Source of the DNA: Acinetobacter pragensis
GTDB lineage: Bacteria > Pseudomonadota > Gammaproteobacteria > Pseudomonadales > Moraxellaceae
Assembly (NCBI RefSeq): GCF_001605895.1
Contig: NZ_LUAW01000013.1
Coordinates: forward strand, 22,245-86,244
Direction of reading: 5' to 3'
DNA: 64,000 nt
Positions 25,880 through 35,068 of this stretch are shown here, in pieces. The notes beneath the pieces were generated by a model. The model was given only the letters and a program-made list of their open reading frames with translations. It was not told the DNA's origin and did no database searches. Position 1 is the first letter of the stretch. The number at the start of each line of letters is the position of its first letter. Both the position numbers and the translations under genes were made by a program.

Positions 25880-27118
25880 TTATGCTTGAATAATGTTATG
25901 TTCTGGACCATATGGGAATTTTGTAATATTTTCAGTGCCCGACTCTGTGACGACTAGAATATCGTGTTCACGATATCCACCTGCTCCAGCCATGCCTTGT
26001 GGCAGCATCAGCATTGGTTCCATCGAAATAACCATGCCCGGTTCAATTATTGTGTCAATATCTTCACGTAATTCTAAGCCTGCCTCACGCCCATAGTAAT
26101 GTGAAAGCACACCAAAAGAGTGCCCATATCCAAATGTACGGTATTCCAGAAGGCCTTCTTCGCGATAAATTTCATTTAACTCATTCGCAATATCACTACA
26201 GCGAATACCAGGTTGAATCAGTTTTAAGCCAGCTTCATGCACTTTGACATTGGCTTGCCAAATTTTCAAAGAAGCATCATCACAGTGATCAAAGAACTGG
26301 GTACGTTCCAATGCAGTATAATAACCAGCTATCATAGAAAAACAGTTCAAGCTTAAAATGTCTCCTTTTTGCACTTGACGGGTTGTCACTGGATTATGCG
26401 CACCATCGGTATTGATACCTGATTGAAACCACGTCCAAGTATCCATCAACTCTGAATGCGGGTAGCGTTTTGCAATTTCACGCACCATAGCTTGGGTTGC
26501 AGCCAAAGCAACTTCATGTTCATGTACGTTTTCTTTCACAGCTGCAGTTAAAGCAAAACCACCGATATCACATACCGCAGCTCCCTGCTTGATGTGTGCA
26601 ATTTCTTCAAAAGATTTCACCATGCGCAGTTTCATACATGCTGCGCTAATATCAACAAACTCAACATTAGGTAAAAAGGCTTTTAGTTTATTTAAGCGCT
26701 CAATAGGTAAATGATCATATTCAATACCTACACGGCCTGTATTAGGAATTTCCTGTGCAACTGCGCGGAAATAATTATCGCGTTGCCAGTCGGTATAGAC
26801 TAAATTATAGTCACCAACAGTGCGGCGCCATGGCTGACCGCCATCAATATTGGCAGAAATACTTACGACTTTTTGATCAGTTACAACTACACCAAAAAAA
26901 CGACCGAAAGAACAATATAAAAAATCTACATAATAATTTACGTTATGATTTGAACTGAATAAAACAGCGTCAACTTGTTGTTCTGCCATCATTTGGCGAA
27001 GTTTAGTATGACGTTCTTCATACTCCTGTTTGGAGAATGTCGATTGAACTTTCTCACCATTTTCTATGGTTAATAATGAAGGTAATGTATCTTTTAAAAA
27101 TTGAATCTGTGTATTCAT
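25880..27118 (-). CDS. creatinase (creatine amidinohydrolase)
   Basis: The 412-residue protein follows Pseudomonas creatinase closely from end to end: NYYVDFLYCSFGRFF, ISANIDGGQPWRRTVG, TWTWFQSGINTDGAHNPV with the catalytic His, and AGAGGYREHDILVV. It has the pita-bread fold of M24 peptidases but lacks their metal ligand set, as creatinases do. It hydrolyses creatine to sarcosine and urea. No sarcosine oxidase or urease genes are in the window, so downstream use must be encoded elsewhere. Upstream lies a divergently controlled AraC/GlxA-type gene in the same orientation. Confidence 0.93.
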   Translation of the reverse strand: MNTQIQFLKDTLPSLLTIENGEKVQSTFSKQEYEERHTKLRQMMAEQQVDAVLFSSNHNVNYYVDFLYCSFGRFFGVVVTDQKVVSISANIDGGQPWRRTVGDYNLVYTDWQRDNYFRAVAQEIPNTGRVGIEYDHLPIERLNKLKAFLPNVEFVDISAACMKLRMVKSFEEIAHIKQGAAVCDIGGFALTAAVKENVHEHEVALAATQAMVREIAKRYPHSELMDTWTWFQSGINTDGAHNPVTTRQVQKGDILSLNCFSMIAGYYTALERTQFFDHCDDASLKIWQANVKVHEAGLKLIQPGIRCSDIANELNEIYREEGLLEYRTFGYGHSFGVLSHYYGREAGLELREDIDTIIEPGMVISMEPMLMLPQGMAGAGGYREHDILVVTESGTENITKFPYGPEHNIIQA

Positions 27119-27217
27119 GACTTTGACCTTTTGGGATAACGTTATGAATACAGCTTATGCATTTTATAACTTATACTTTTTTCAAAATTCGATAAATAAT
27201 TGTCAAAATCCGACAAT

Positions 27218-28189
27218 TCAATATGCAAACTCCAAAATATTACGTTCGTTTTTAGGGGAATAATCAAACTGGTTTTTATACGCTTTATTAAAACTAGATG
27301 CACTTGCAAAACCACATGCTAAAGCAATGTTAGATAAATTCATGGATGACTGTTTTAATAAATTTTGTGCATGTATCAAGCGCAGTTTTAAATAATATTC
27401 TTTCGGTGAACAGCAAAAATGCGCTTGAAATAAGCGCTCTAAAGTACGCGATTGGCTCTGAATTAGCTGACATATTTCAACAATGCTTAATGGTTCATTA
27501 ATATTATTTTCCATCAATCGAATAGCTTCTTTTACAGTTTTTTGGATGCCCGTTCTCTTCTGCGGAATCGGTTGATGCTGAATTTCTGTTTTTTCGCGTA
27601 AATGATGCACAATAAACTGTTCACATATTTTTTTTGATAATGCAGCACTATGATGCTGTTCAACCAATAGCGAACACATATCTATAGACGCGAGCCCTCC
27701 CGAACAGGTAAATCGGTCACGATCTAAAGTAAAAATATGTTGATTAAAATTAACTTTTGGAAATTCTTCTTGAGCGGTTAAAGTATTTTCCCAATGTAAA
27801 CTGGCTTGATAACCGTTTAACAAACCTGAACTAGCTAATACATAAGCTCCTGTACAAATTCCGCCAAGAGCAATTTGAGCATGATTTAGCCGATTTAGAA
27901 ATAATTTCAGTTTTTGACCATTCTGCTTAAATAATTGAAAACCGCCGCAGACAAATACAATATCCATTTCAAGCAAATGTTGTATTTGGCAAGTATGCTG
28001 TATTTGCAAACCATTACTGGCACAAGTGTGGTGACCGTCTACTCCCGTAATATTCCATTGGTAAAGATCATGTTTTTCCACATAATTAGCCATTCTGAAC
28101 ACTTCAACGGCATTTGAAAATGCAATCATTGAAAAGCCATCAATAAGCAGAAAACCTAAACGCTTAGCTTGAATCGGGGTATTTGTCAT
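27218..28189 (-). CDS. GlxA-family AraC-type regulator (DJ-1/PfpI effector domain)
   Basis: The 323-residue protein has an N-terminal DJ-1/PfpI-like domain (GGICTGAYVLASSGLLNG around the nucleophile elbow) and two C-terminal AraC helix-turn-helices (LSNIALACGFASASSFNKAYK as the second). Members of this class regulate use of arginine, carnitine, betaine and similar nitrogen compounds. It is encoded just upstream of creatinase (99-bp gap), same strand, and likely activates the creatinase unit in response to creatine. Confidence 0.88.
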   Translation of the reverse strand: MTNTPIQAKRLGFLLIDGFSMIAFSNAVEVFRMANYVEKHDLYQWNITGVDGHHTCASNGLQIQHTCQIQHLLEMDIVFVCGGFQLFKQNGQKLKLFLNRLNHAQIALGGICTGAYVLASSGLLNGYQASLHWENTLTAQEEFPKVNFNQHIFTLDRDRFTCSGGLASIDMCSLLVEQHHSAALSKKICEQFIVHHLREKTEIQHQPIPQKRTGIQKTVKEAIRLMENNINEPLSIVEICQLIQSQSRTLERLFQAHFCCSPKEYYLKLRLIHAQNLLKQSSMNLSNIALACGFASASSFNKAYKNQFDYSPKNERNILEFAY

Positions 28190-28429
28190 AAAATTTGTAA
28201 GTTAGTTTTTAAAAGTAAAAGCAAATTGCGAGCCAACTTAATGCAAATACAATTGAAAGACTTCGTGGTTTCTAGCTATGCTTTATCTTTTAGACCAACT
28301 CTCTTACTTTGTTCTATGCATATCTGCCATTTTGATAAATTTTATTAAAAAAATTAAAAGATGATTTGGCTTTTGTAGATAAATTATTGTTACTAATATT
28401 ATATTCTACAGATTATGTTATGAATTAAA

Positions 28430-28565
28430 TTTTAGATGAACATAAGACAATTCTGATATTAGAAATTGCAACCTGAATTGCATAGTTTGCCGGCACAACT
28501 TTAGCGGAATAATTCATCTCTCTAATGAAGCATCCTAATGAACATAATATACGTTATGCCGAAAT
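28430..28565 (+). repeat. diverged repeat, copy B, ending in a dif-like site
   Basis: This is the partner of 15371-15525, same orientation, about 13 kb away. The last 30 bases are nearly identical in the two copies; the rest is diverged and shorter by about 10-15 bases. Confidence 0.65.
28537..28564 (+). other. dif-like XerC/XerD recombination site, copy B
   Basis: AATGAACATAA, spacer TATACG, TTATGCCGAAA. It differs from the site at 15494-15521 by a single base in the XerC-type arm. The spacer is identical, so the two sites would be compatible for recombination. Confidence 0.55.
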
Positions 28566-28732
28566 CTGGCGCGCTATGTGATGATCAAGCCTGACGAACA
28601 ATAATTTTAATTTTGTGATTTCTTCGTCGTTGTCTAAATCTGAATCCTGTAATTGTTGCAGTATATTCTCCAGAAAATCGCTTCATGGACAGATCATCTG
28701 CCTTGGTTAAAACGACCTTTTTATATAGAAAA

Positions 28733-28772
28733 ATGCGAGATACTTGTCCACTCATGGGTATGTATCTCGCAT
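28733..28772 (-). terminator. terminator of the TonB receptor gene
   Basis: ATGCGAGATAC (28733-28743) pairs perfectly with GTATCTCGCAT (28762-28772); on the minus strand it is followed by TTTTTCTATATAAAAA. It lies about 40 bp after the receptor stop. Confidence 0.8.
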
Positions 28773-28813
28773 CTTACGGTTATAACTTCTTAAGCATAAA
28801 ATATTCTTAAAGC

Positions 28814-30940
28814 TTAGAAATCAAAGCTTACTCCGAGTTTATAGGTACGGCCTGAACCTAAAGTTGTAAACCCGCTGTTAAATACGCCAGCCCAATATTT
28901 TTCATCTGTGACGTTGTCCACATTGGCACGGAATGTTGTATCCACACCGCCAATATTGGTCGTGTATTTTGCACCGACATCAAGCAAAGTATAGTCTGGG
29001 AGTTCTAGTGTATTGGTATTATTCAGATATTGGCTATCTACATAAGTACCGCGCGCATTGAAACTTAGGCCATCTACATATGGGAGTTTGTATTCAACCC
29101 CTAGGCCAGCCGTGAATTCTGGTTGGCCTTCAACAGTATTCCCTACAATATTTGCAGTCGTGTTTTTCTCATAGGTCACATCGATATACGCTAAGTTCCC
29201 CCAAACAATTACATCATCAATGACATTGCCTGAGAATCCATACTCAATACCTTTAGACTTTGTCTCCCCCCCATCAGTCGTGATTTGTTTTTTATTATTG
29301 ATATCAGCCACAACAAATTGTTCAGTAATTGTACTTGGTTTCTCAATTTGATAAGCGGCTAAAGTATGCAACCATGAACCATGCTGATATTTGGCGCCAA
29401 CTTCATATTGCTTGGTTTGGAAAGGTGCAAAGGTTTTACCATAATTCACATCCGTTTCAACATTTACAGTACTACCTTGCGATAAACCTTCGACATAACT
29501 TGCGTATAGAGATAAATCTTCTCCCCATGGCTTAACGACAATGCCTACACTTGGTGAGACTTTATTTTCGCTATATTCCACACCGGTCAATGGATTCTTG
29601 ATCTCCATATCCTGGAATCTTGCGCCTAGAATGAATTGCAGCTTATTATCCAGCATAGAAATTTGGTCAGTTAATGAATAACTGATGAAGTCATTGTCTG
29701 CTTGTTTATACATCTCAGGTGCATTTAAAGGCATCGTAATTGATGGATCATGGCCTGGATTATACAAATTCGTTTGGAAGGTACTCGCAGGTGAGCCTTG
29801 CCCTTGATGCTTTTTAGTTTGAATATTTAGGTAATCTGCACGCAAGCCAACTTTATGCTCAATTGAACCTGTATTAAATGCACCTTCTAAGCCTAAATTA
29901 GCTGCAGTGTTATTTTGCTTCAGCTTAACGTGATAATACTGTGAATTTGCATCGCCTGCATCATTGGTCACAATCATTCGCGTACCAAAAAGATGACCTT
30001 GGTACTCTTGTTCAACAGCCCCGGCACCAGCAATCACTTTCAAGTTATCAAGCAGTTTATATTCACCCGACAGGCCAATATATTTCGCAGATTGCTCACC
30101 ATGTAAATTCGGGAAGAAATTGCTCTTGCCATCTGGCGCATCAAGCACTTTACCCAATTGTGCAAATGAAACCATCGCTGGCGAGCCGCCATCACGCTTA
30201 TCTTTGGTTGCATAGGCATCAAGATTAATTTTGGCTTTATCTGTCGTCCAATCTAAAGCCAAAACCGCTGAAGTATTTTCATCTTCTAAGCCATCAACAA
30301 TATGTTCGCCCTGCCCATAATTAGCGCTTAGGCGCGCACCAAATTCTTGGTTTTCACCAAAACGGCGTGCAACGTCAAAACCAGATTTATAGTAGCCTTC
30401 ATCTTCAAAATTAGCAGTAACTCGGGTCAGCTCTTTATCGGCTCGCTTCGTGTTGGCAATAATCACACCGCCCACACCGCCGCTAGGCGCCATGCCTGCA
30501 ACCAAAGCATTTGGACCTTTTAAAACAGTGACAGAACTTAAAATATCGGTGGTCACACGTCCTGTAGGTGCCATGCCATAAGCACCATTTAAATTATAGT
30601 CTTCCCAAGTAACAGCAAATCCACGCAGATTAAAGTTTTCATTTAAATGGCCTGTATTTGTTGTCGTCCGAATACTCGGATCAATTTTGAGTACGTCCAT
30701 TATTGATTGAGCATGCGCATCTTGAATCGCTTCATCACTATAATTTCGAATCGTAAAAGGTGTATCCAGCACATCTTTTTCCCCTAAAATATTCAGGGTT
30801 GCTTTCTTTTTTAATTTTCCTGTGACATCTGTTTCTTGCGAGTCAGCTTTGACCACAATCGTTGGCAATGATACGGCGTCTTCAGCCATTGCAAAGAATG
30901 GAGATGCCGCTAAAGATAAAAATAAAATCGTTCTTTTCAA
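28814..30940 (-). CDS. TonB-dependent ferric siderophore receptor
   Basis: This 708-residue outer-membrane receptor has a signal peptide (MKRTILFLSLAASPFFAMA), a TonB-box-like LPTIVVKA just after it, and a plug domain with the DVLDTPFTIRN and SVTVLKGPNALVAGMAPSGG motifs (about residues 58-155). A 22-strand barrel follows, ending in the C-terminal Phe (GVSFDF). The start codon appears to be TTG behind AAGGGAAATTAC. A near-consensus Fur box lies 54 bp upstream, and DHB-siderophore genes follow upstream on the same strand. It probably imports the ferric form of the locus's own catechol siderophore. Confidence 0.93.
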   Translation of the reverse strand: MKRTILFLSLAASPFFAMAEDAVSLPTIVVKADSQETDVTGKLKKKATLNILGEKDVLDTPFTIRNYSDEAIQDAHAQSIMDVLKIDPSIRTTTNTGHLNENFNLRGFAVTWEDYNLNGAYGMAPTGRVTTDILSSVTVLKGPNALVAGMAPSGGVGGVIIANTKRADKELTRVTANFEDEGYYKSGFDVARRFGENQEFGARLSANYGQGEHIVDGLEDENTSAVLALDWTTDKAKINLDAYATKDKRDGGSPAMVSFAQLGKVLDAPDGKSNFFPNLHGEQSAKYIGLSGEYKLLDNLKVIAGAGAVEQEYQGHLFGTRMIVTNDAGDANSQYYHVKLKQNNTAANLGLEGAFNTGSIEHKVGLRADYLNIQTKKHQGQGSPASTFQTNLYNPGHDPSITMPLNAPEMYKQADNDFISYSLTDQISMLDNKLQFILGARFQDMEIKNPLTGVEYSENKVSPSVGIVVKPWGEDLSLYASYVEGLSQGSTVNVETDVNYGKTFAPFQTKQYEVGAKYQHGSWLHTLAAYQIEKPSTITEQFVVADINNKKQITTDGGETKSKGIEYGFSGNVIDDVIVWGNLAYIDVTYEKNTTANIVGNTVEGQPEFTAGLGVEYKLPYVDGLSFNARGTYVDSQYLNNTNTLELPDYTLLDVGAKYTTNIGGVDTTFRANVDNVTDEKYWAGVFNSGFTTLGSGRTYKLGVSFDF

Positions 30941-30993
30941 AGTAATTTCCCTTCATTAAAAAATGCTTTTCTAATGGTCGGGTATCATACACA

Positions 30994-31012
30994 ATAAATG
31001 ATAATCATTACC
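30994..31012. promoter_or_regulatory. Fur box upstream of the TonB receptor
   Basis: The 19 bases contain AATGATAATCATTAC and match the classic Fur consensus at 15 of 19 positions by my count. It is placed to control the receptor gene on the minus strand. A weaker ATAATTACTATT follows at 31027. Confidence 0.85.
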
Positions 31013-31149
31013 ATTATTAATTGAAAATAATTACTATTTGTTTTTATTTGTATGTTTTAAAATGTGTTAACAGGATAATTCTGGGAAAAATTAGGCTTCA
31101 TCACCAAGTGCATAACGCTTAGCATGGGATAAAATTTTTCGAGCCTACA

Positions 31150-31182
31150 AAGCCCCGATCAGAAAACTTCAGATCAGGGCTT
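31150..31182 (-). terminator. hairpin after the decarboxylase gene
   Basis: AAGCCCCGATC (31150-31160) and GATCAGGGCTT (31172-31182) form an 11-bp stem with one wobble. It begins 6 bases beyond the decarboxylase stop and ends the siderophore biosynthesis transcript before the receptor promoter. Confidence 0.7.
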
Positions 31183-31187
31183 AAAAA

Positions 31188-32354
31188 TCAGTCTAAATAA
31201 AAAGTTTTTAATGGCGGATAACCATTGAACTCAACCGATGCATATGAGGTCGTGTATGCCCCGGTACTCAGCCAATACAAACGGTCACCCATCTCAAGGT
31301 CTTGCGGCAAAGGATACGGTATTTTTTCATACATAATATCCGTCGAGTCACAGGTTGGCCCGGCCAAAACGACATTCGATTTCGGCGCATTATTTTGCAT
31401 TTTGGGTGTATAAATCGGGTATTTAATCATTTCCCCCAAGGTTTCGATCAGGCCATTAAAAACGCCAACATCTGTATAAACCCAGCGTTTATCATCTTGT
31501 TCAGATTTATTGGCTATCAGCACAATTTCAGACACAATCACCCCTGCATCCCCCACCAAAGAGCGGCCAGGCTCTAAAAACAGCGTAATTTTTTGCTTAA
31601 AGTTTTCATTAATATAATATTGAATGCGCTGTGCATATTCTTGAATGCTGTCAATCTCTGCCAAGTACTGTGCAGGAAAACCACCGCCGGCATTGATCAG
31701 TTCTAACTGGATATTATGTTGCTGATCTAGGGTCTCAAAGACTTCTTTAGCAACATTTAATGCAGTTCGCCAAACGGTCACATCATTTTGCTGGCTTCCG
31801 ACATGGAATGATACGCCATAAGGCTGAAGTCCCAGCTGCTTCGCTTTGACCATTAAATCAATCGCCATTTGAGTGTCACAGCCGAACTTACGCGATAACG
31901 GCCAGTCTGAAGTTGCGCCGGACTCCACTAACACGCGTACAAATACACGTGAGTTGGGTGCATATTGTGCAATTTGCTCTAAATCTGCCAGCGCATCGGT
32001 GACAAATAAGCGTACACCTTTGTCATAGGCATATTTCAAATCGGCTGCTTTTTTAATGGTATTGCCAAAAGAAATTCGTTCAGGCGCAATACCACATTCA
32101 AGGACACGATCAAGTTCATATACCGATGCAATATCAAAACTTGAACCCAATTTGTCTAAGCGATAAATAATTTCAGTGCTTGGATTTGCCTTCACTGCAT
32201 AGAAAATATTGGCCATGGGGAAACTTTGCTGAAGTTCCTGATATTTAAATTCAACGCGGTCTAAATCTACCACTAAAAATGGGCTTGGTTTATGCGCAGC
32301 AAAGTCTTGAATTTTTTGCCATTGCTGAGATGAGTAATAATTGTCTAACTGCAT
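31188..32354 (-). CDS. fold-III PLP decarboxylase (ornithine/lysine type)
   Basis: The 388-residue protein starts at the ATG at 32354; the frame is open to a TTG at 32435, but that lies in a hairpin. It is an alanine-racemase-fold decarboxylase like eukaryotic-type ornithine/lysine decarboxylases. FYAVKANPS has the PLP-binding Lys, FHVGSQ and INAGGGFP bind phosphate, and GPTCDSTDIMYE supplies the catalytic Cys-Asp. It would make putrescine or cadaverine. Placement at the end of the DHB operon suggests it supplies the diamine backbone of the siderophore. Substrate preference cannot be told from sequence. Confidence 0.85.
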   Translation of the reverse strand: MQLDNYYSSQQWQKIQDFAAHKPSPFLVVDLDRVEFKYQELQQSFPMANIFYAVKANPSTEIIYRLDKLGSSFDIASVYELDRVLECGIAPERISFGNTIKKAADLKYAYDKGVRLFVTDALADLEQIAQYAPNSRVFVRVLVESGATSDWPLSRKFGCDTQMAIDLMVKAKQLGLQPYGVSFHVGSQQNDVTVWRTALNVAKEVFETLDQQHNIQLELINAGGGFPAQYLAEIDSIQEYAQRIQYYINENFKQKITLFLEPGRSLVGDAGVIVSEIVLIANKSEQDDKRWVYTDVGVFNGLIETLGEMIKYPIYTPKMQNNAPKSNVVLAGPTCDSTDIMYEKIPYPLPQDLEMGDRLYWLSTGAYTTSYASVEFNGYPPLKTFYLD

Positions 32355-32429
32355 GGAAGATCCACTCGCGTTATGAATTGCTGTTAACGAAAATGGCCTG
32401 TGGCTATTGAAATTGGCTAGGGCCTGAAT

Positions 32430-32457
32430 AAGCAACTAATCCTAAGGTTAGTTGCTT
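32430..32457. terminator. intra-operon hairpin
   Basis: AAGCAACTAA (32430-32439) pairs perfectly with TTAGTTGCTT (32448-32457) around 8 bases. It lies between carrier-protein and decarboxylase genes of the same strand; no long T-run follows on the minus strand. It may attenuate transcription or stabilise the upstream mRNA. Confidence 0.5.
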
Positions 32458-32471
32458 TTGGTATGTCTAAG

Positions 32472-32711
32472 TTAGACTGGACTGAGCTTTAAACGTAGCT
32501 GCCAATCTTCCAAGGTTGGTTCTTCCACCAAGTCCTGAAATTCAACACTGATACCCTGCTCACGCCATTGACCGACTAAAGTCATTAGGCTGACAGAATC
32601 TAAACCAAGCATAAATAAATTGTCATCGTTTTGAATTTCACTGGCATCAATGCCAAGCTGATTTGCAATGGTTTGACGAAGCCCATCTAAAGTCAAAGCT
32701 GTATGACTCAT
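32472..32711 (-). CDS. free-standing aryl carrier protein
   Basis: The 79-residue protein is a single acyl/aryl carrier domain. MLGLDSVSLMTL has the phosphopantetheine-accepting Ser39. It resembles the C-terminal ArCP domain of EntB/VibB but stands alone. It overlaps the isochorismatase gene by 4 bases (ATGA), so the two halves of a usual EntB are separate but coupled. It should carry 2,3-dihydroxybenzoate as a thioester. No phosphopantetheinyl transferase gene is visible in the window. Confidence 0.9.
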   Translation of the reverse strand: MSHTALTLDGLRQTIANQLGIDASEIQNDDNLFMLGLDSVSLMTLVGQWREQGISVEFQDLVEEPTLEDWQLRLKLSPV

Positions 32712-33358
32712 CGTACAATCTCCGTTTGCAGTTCATTCAGAACAATTGCAGTATCAACAACTTTGGCACAGCGGCCAGTGGCATATTTCAATGCCATTTC
32801 ATGTTCTTCTAAACTAAAATCGGCCAATGCATCACCCACCAAGAATGCCTGCATATCCAGCATGAAAGCTTCAGCAGCAGTGAGTAAACAGCCAATATGT
32901 GCATAGACACCGCAAATGATCAGCTGATCACGTCCAGCATCTTTAATACGCTGTTCAAAATCACTTTTCTTAAATGCGCTATAACGCCATTTGGTTAAAA
33001 CCGTATCTTGTTCTTTAGGCTGAAGACTTGGAATGATTTGCACAATCTTTGGATCGGCAGCCAAACCTTCGCCCCAAAAATCAGTCAGCAATTGTCGATG
33101 TTCTGTACTTTGATCCCCCGGTTGTGCTGTGTAATACACTGGAATGCCCATCTTATGGCATTGATCCAGCAATTGACGGCAATGTTTAACCAATTCTGGA
33201 ATTGGCGCTTGGGTTTGATCATAAAAATCTAAAAAGTATTGCTGTAAGTCATGCACTAAAAGTACGGCGCGGTTTGGGTCAAGTGTCCAATTCACTTTAT
33301 TGTTTGGGAAAGTCTGCACTTGAGGCATTGGATAACTTGCGATACGTGGAATAGCCAT
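32708..33358 (-). CDS. entB: isochorismatase (EntB N-terminal domain only)
   Basis: This 216-residue isochorismatase begins MAIPRIASYPMPQ, the typical EntB/DhbB start. It has VHDLQQYFLDFYD (catalytic Asp) and DQLIICGVYAHIGCLLTA near residue 145. It converts isochorismate to 2,3-dihydro-2,3-dihydroxybenzoate and pyruvate. The carrier domain that is fused in EntB, VibB and DhbB is encoded by the next gene. It lies between EntE and the carrier gene (33-bp gap upstream). Confidence 0.92.
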   Translation of the reverse strand: MAIPRIASYPMPQVQTFPNNKVNWTLDPNRAVLLVHDLQQYFLDFYDQTQAPIPELVKHCRQLLDQCHKMGIPVYYTAQPGDQSTEHRQLLTDFWGEGLAADPKIVQIIPSLQPKEQDTVLTKWRYSAFKKSDFEQRIKDAGRDQLIICGVYAHIGCLLTAAEAFMLDMQAFLVGDALADFSLEEHEMALKYATGRCAKVVDTAIVLNELQTEIVR

Positions 33359-33391
33359 GGTTTTACCTATCTCTATATTTTATAAAGTGTG

Positions 33392-35059
33392 TTATGCAAC
33401 TAAACGTTGTCTTAATGCTTTTTTATCTATTTTGCCCAAAGCGGTATAAGGCATGTCTTCAACAAATTCGATTCGATCAGGAATTTTATAAGTCGCTAAA
33501 CCGTACTGTTGGACATATTGGCGCAGCTGCATGGTCAAACGCGTTGGACTAGGGTCTTGCTCTGCCATTCGCCATTGAATATAAGCGCAGCTTTTTTCAC
33601 CCAGCATGGAGTCAGGCATAGACACGAGTGCGGATTGAATCACTTGCGGATGCTGGTTCAGCACTTGCTCTACTTCTTCCGTGGCAATTTTTTCACCGCC
33701 GCGATTAATTTGATCCTTGCTGCGGCCTTCTACAATAATGTTGCCTTCGGCATTGATTCGGACTAAATCACCTGTACGGTAGAAGCCATCAAGGGTAAAT
33801 GCGTTTCGGTTATGTTCAGGCACATTGTAATAACCGCGAATGGTATATGGTCCGCGTGTGAGTAAATGCCCGATTTCACCGATTGGCAATTCCCGATCTT
33901 CATCATCTACGACTTTAATTTCATCATCGGCACTGATACGGCTGCCTTGTGTCGAGATAATCTGCTCAATGTCATCTTCATAGCGGGTGTAATTGACTAA
34001 GCCTTCAGCCATGCCAAATACTTGCTGTAGACGGCAGTCATATTGTTCAATCAGTTGACGTGCTAAAGCATCCGCTAAGCGAGCGCCGCCCACTTGCAAT
34101 ACTTCTAAGCGAGCAAAAATGTTTTCCTGCCCTTTTTGTACTGCTTCAGCCCAAGATGCTGCTAGCGCTGGTACTAATGCGACATGCGAAATTCCATATT
34201 TTTTGATGAATGCAAAACATGCTGATGCAGAAGGATCTTGAGATAAAACCAATGTTCCACCTGTATAGAACAGTCCGAGTGAACCCGCCGAACTCATACT
34301 GAAGTTATGTGCAACTGGCAGAACCATGAGCATTTTAGTGTGTTCATTCAGTTCACAAATATCTGCACTGGCGCGAACACTATACAAATAATCATCATGT
34401 GTACGCGGGATCAGTTTAGGTGTCCCTGTACTGCCACCAGAAAGTTGGAAAAATGCCACATGACGCGCAGTTAATTGTGGAGGCACAACACATTGTTGCT
34501 GAAACTTGGTGGTATCAGGCCATACATCAAAACGTGTATCAGACTCGTCTGCATTTCCCACAACCAGGATCTGATGCAAACTTTCACAGCGTTTCAAACA
34601 TTCATGGGCTAATGTTCGGTAGTCGAAACCCATAAACTTATCTGCGCAAATATAGAGTTTTGCCTGGGTCTGACCAATAAAATGACTGACTTCGCTATGA
34701 CGATGCGCAGGCAAACTCATGATTGGACGCATACCGATACGAAGTGCGCCAAAGTAAGCAATAAAAAACTCAGCGATGTTCGGGAGCTGTATGACAACTG
34801 CATCCCCCACTTGATAGCCTTGTCTGCTTAAATAGACTGCAAATTCATCAATACGTTGCTGCAGCTGTGCATAGCTAAACTTCCGTTCACCGCAAATCAG
34901 TGCGGTGTTTTGGCTATATTTTTCAGCACACTCAATAAAAAACTCACTGATGGTTTGTCCTACCCAATATCCCTTTGCAATATATTTTTCTACAAACTCA
35001 GGTGGATATTGCACAATGCCATCCCATAGATGCTGTACATGTGATTCTTGTTTGATCAT
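33392..35059 (-). CDS. entE: 2,3-dihydroxybenzoate-AMP ligase
   Basis: This 555-residue ANL-superfamily enzyme is full length. FFQLSGGSTGTPKLIPRTH (near residue 195) is the ATP-binding P-loop, VFGMAEGLVNYTR is A5, YRTGDLVRINAEG is A7 and YTALGKIDKKALR is A10 with the catalytic Lys. EntE/DhbE-like features and neighbours indicate activation of 2,3-dihydroxybenzoate and loading onto the separate carrier protein. It follows entC by 9 bp in one operon. Confidence 0.93.
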   Translation of the reverse strand: MIKQESHVQHLWDGIVQYPPEFVEKYIAKGYWVGQTISEFFIECAEKYSQNTALICGERKFSYAQLQQRIDEFAVYLSRQGYQVGDAVVIQLPNIAEFFIAYFGALRIGMRPIMSLPAHRHSEVSHFIGQTQAKLYICADKFMGFDYRTLAHECLKRCESLHQILVVGNADESDTRFDVWPDTTKFQQQCVVPPQLTARHVAFFQLSGGSTGTPKLIPRTHDDYLYSVRASADICELNEHTKMLMVLPVAHNFSMSSAGSLGLFYTGGTLVLSQDPSASACFAFIKKYGISHVALVPALAASWAEAVQKGQENIFARLEVLQVGGARLADALARQLIEQYDCRLQQVFGMAEGLVNYTRYEDDIEQIISTQGSRISADDEIKVVDDEDRELPIGEIGHLLTRGPYTIRGYYNVPEHNRNAFTLDGFYRTGDLVRINAEGNIIVEGRSKDQINRGGEKIATEEVEQVLNQHPQVIQSALVSMPDSMLGEKSCAYIQWRMAEQDPSPTRLTMQLRQYVQQYGLATYKIPDRIEFVEDMPYTALGKIDKKALRQRLVA

Positions 35060-35068
35060 GACAATGCC

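Larger units (their letters stand above)
28190..28813. other. 624-bp intergenic region with a dif-like repeat and a terminator
   Basis: No coding sequence is supported. It holds repeat copy B (28430-28565) with a dif-like core and the terminator of the TonB receptor gene (28733-28772). The bases between 28190 and 28430 are AT-rich and probably carry the promoter of the GlxA-type regulator. Confidence 0.6.
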
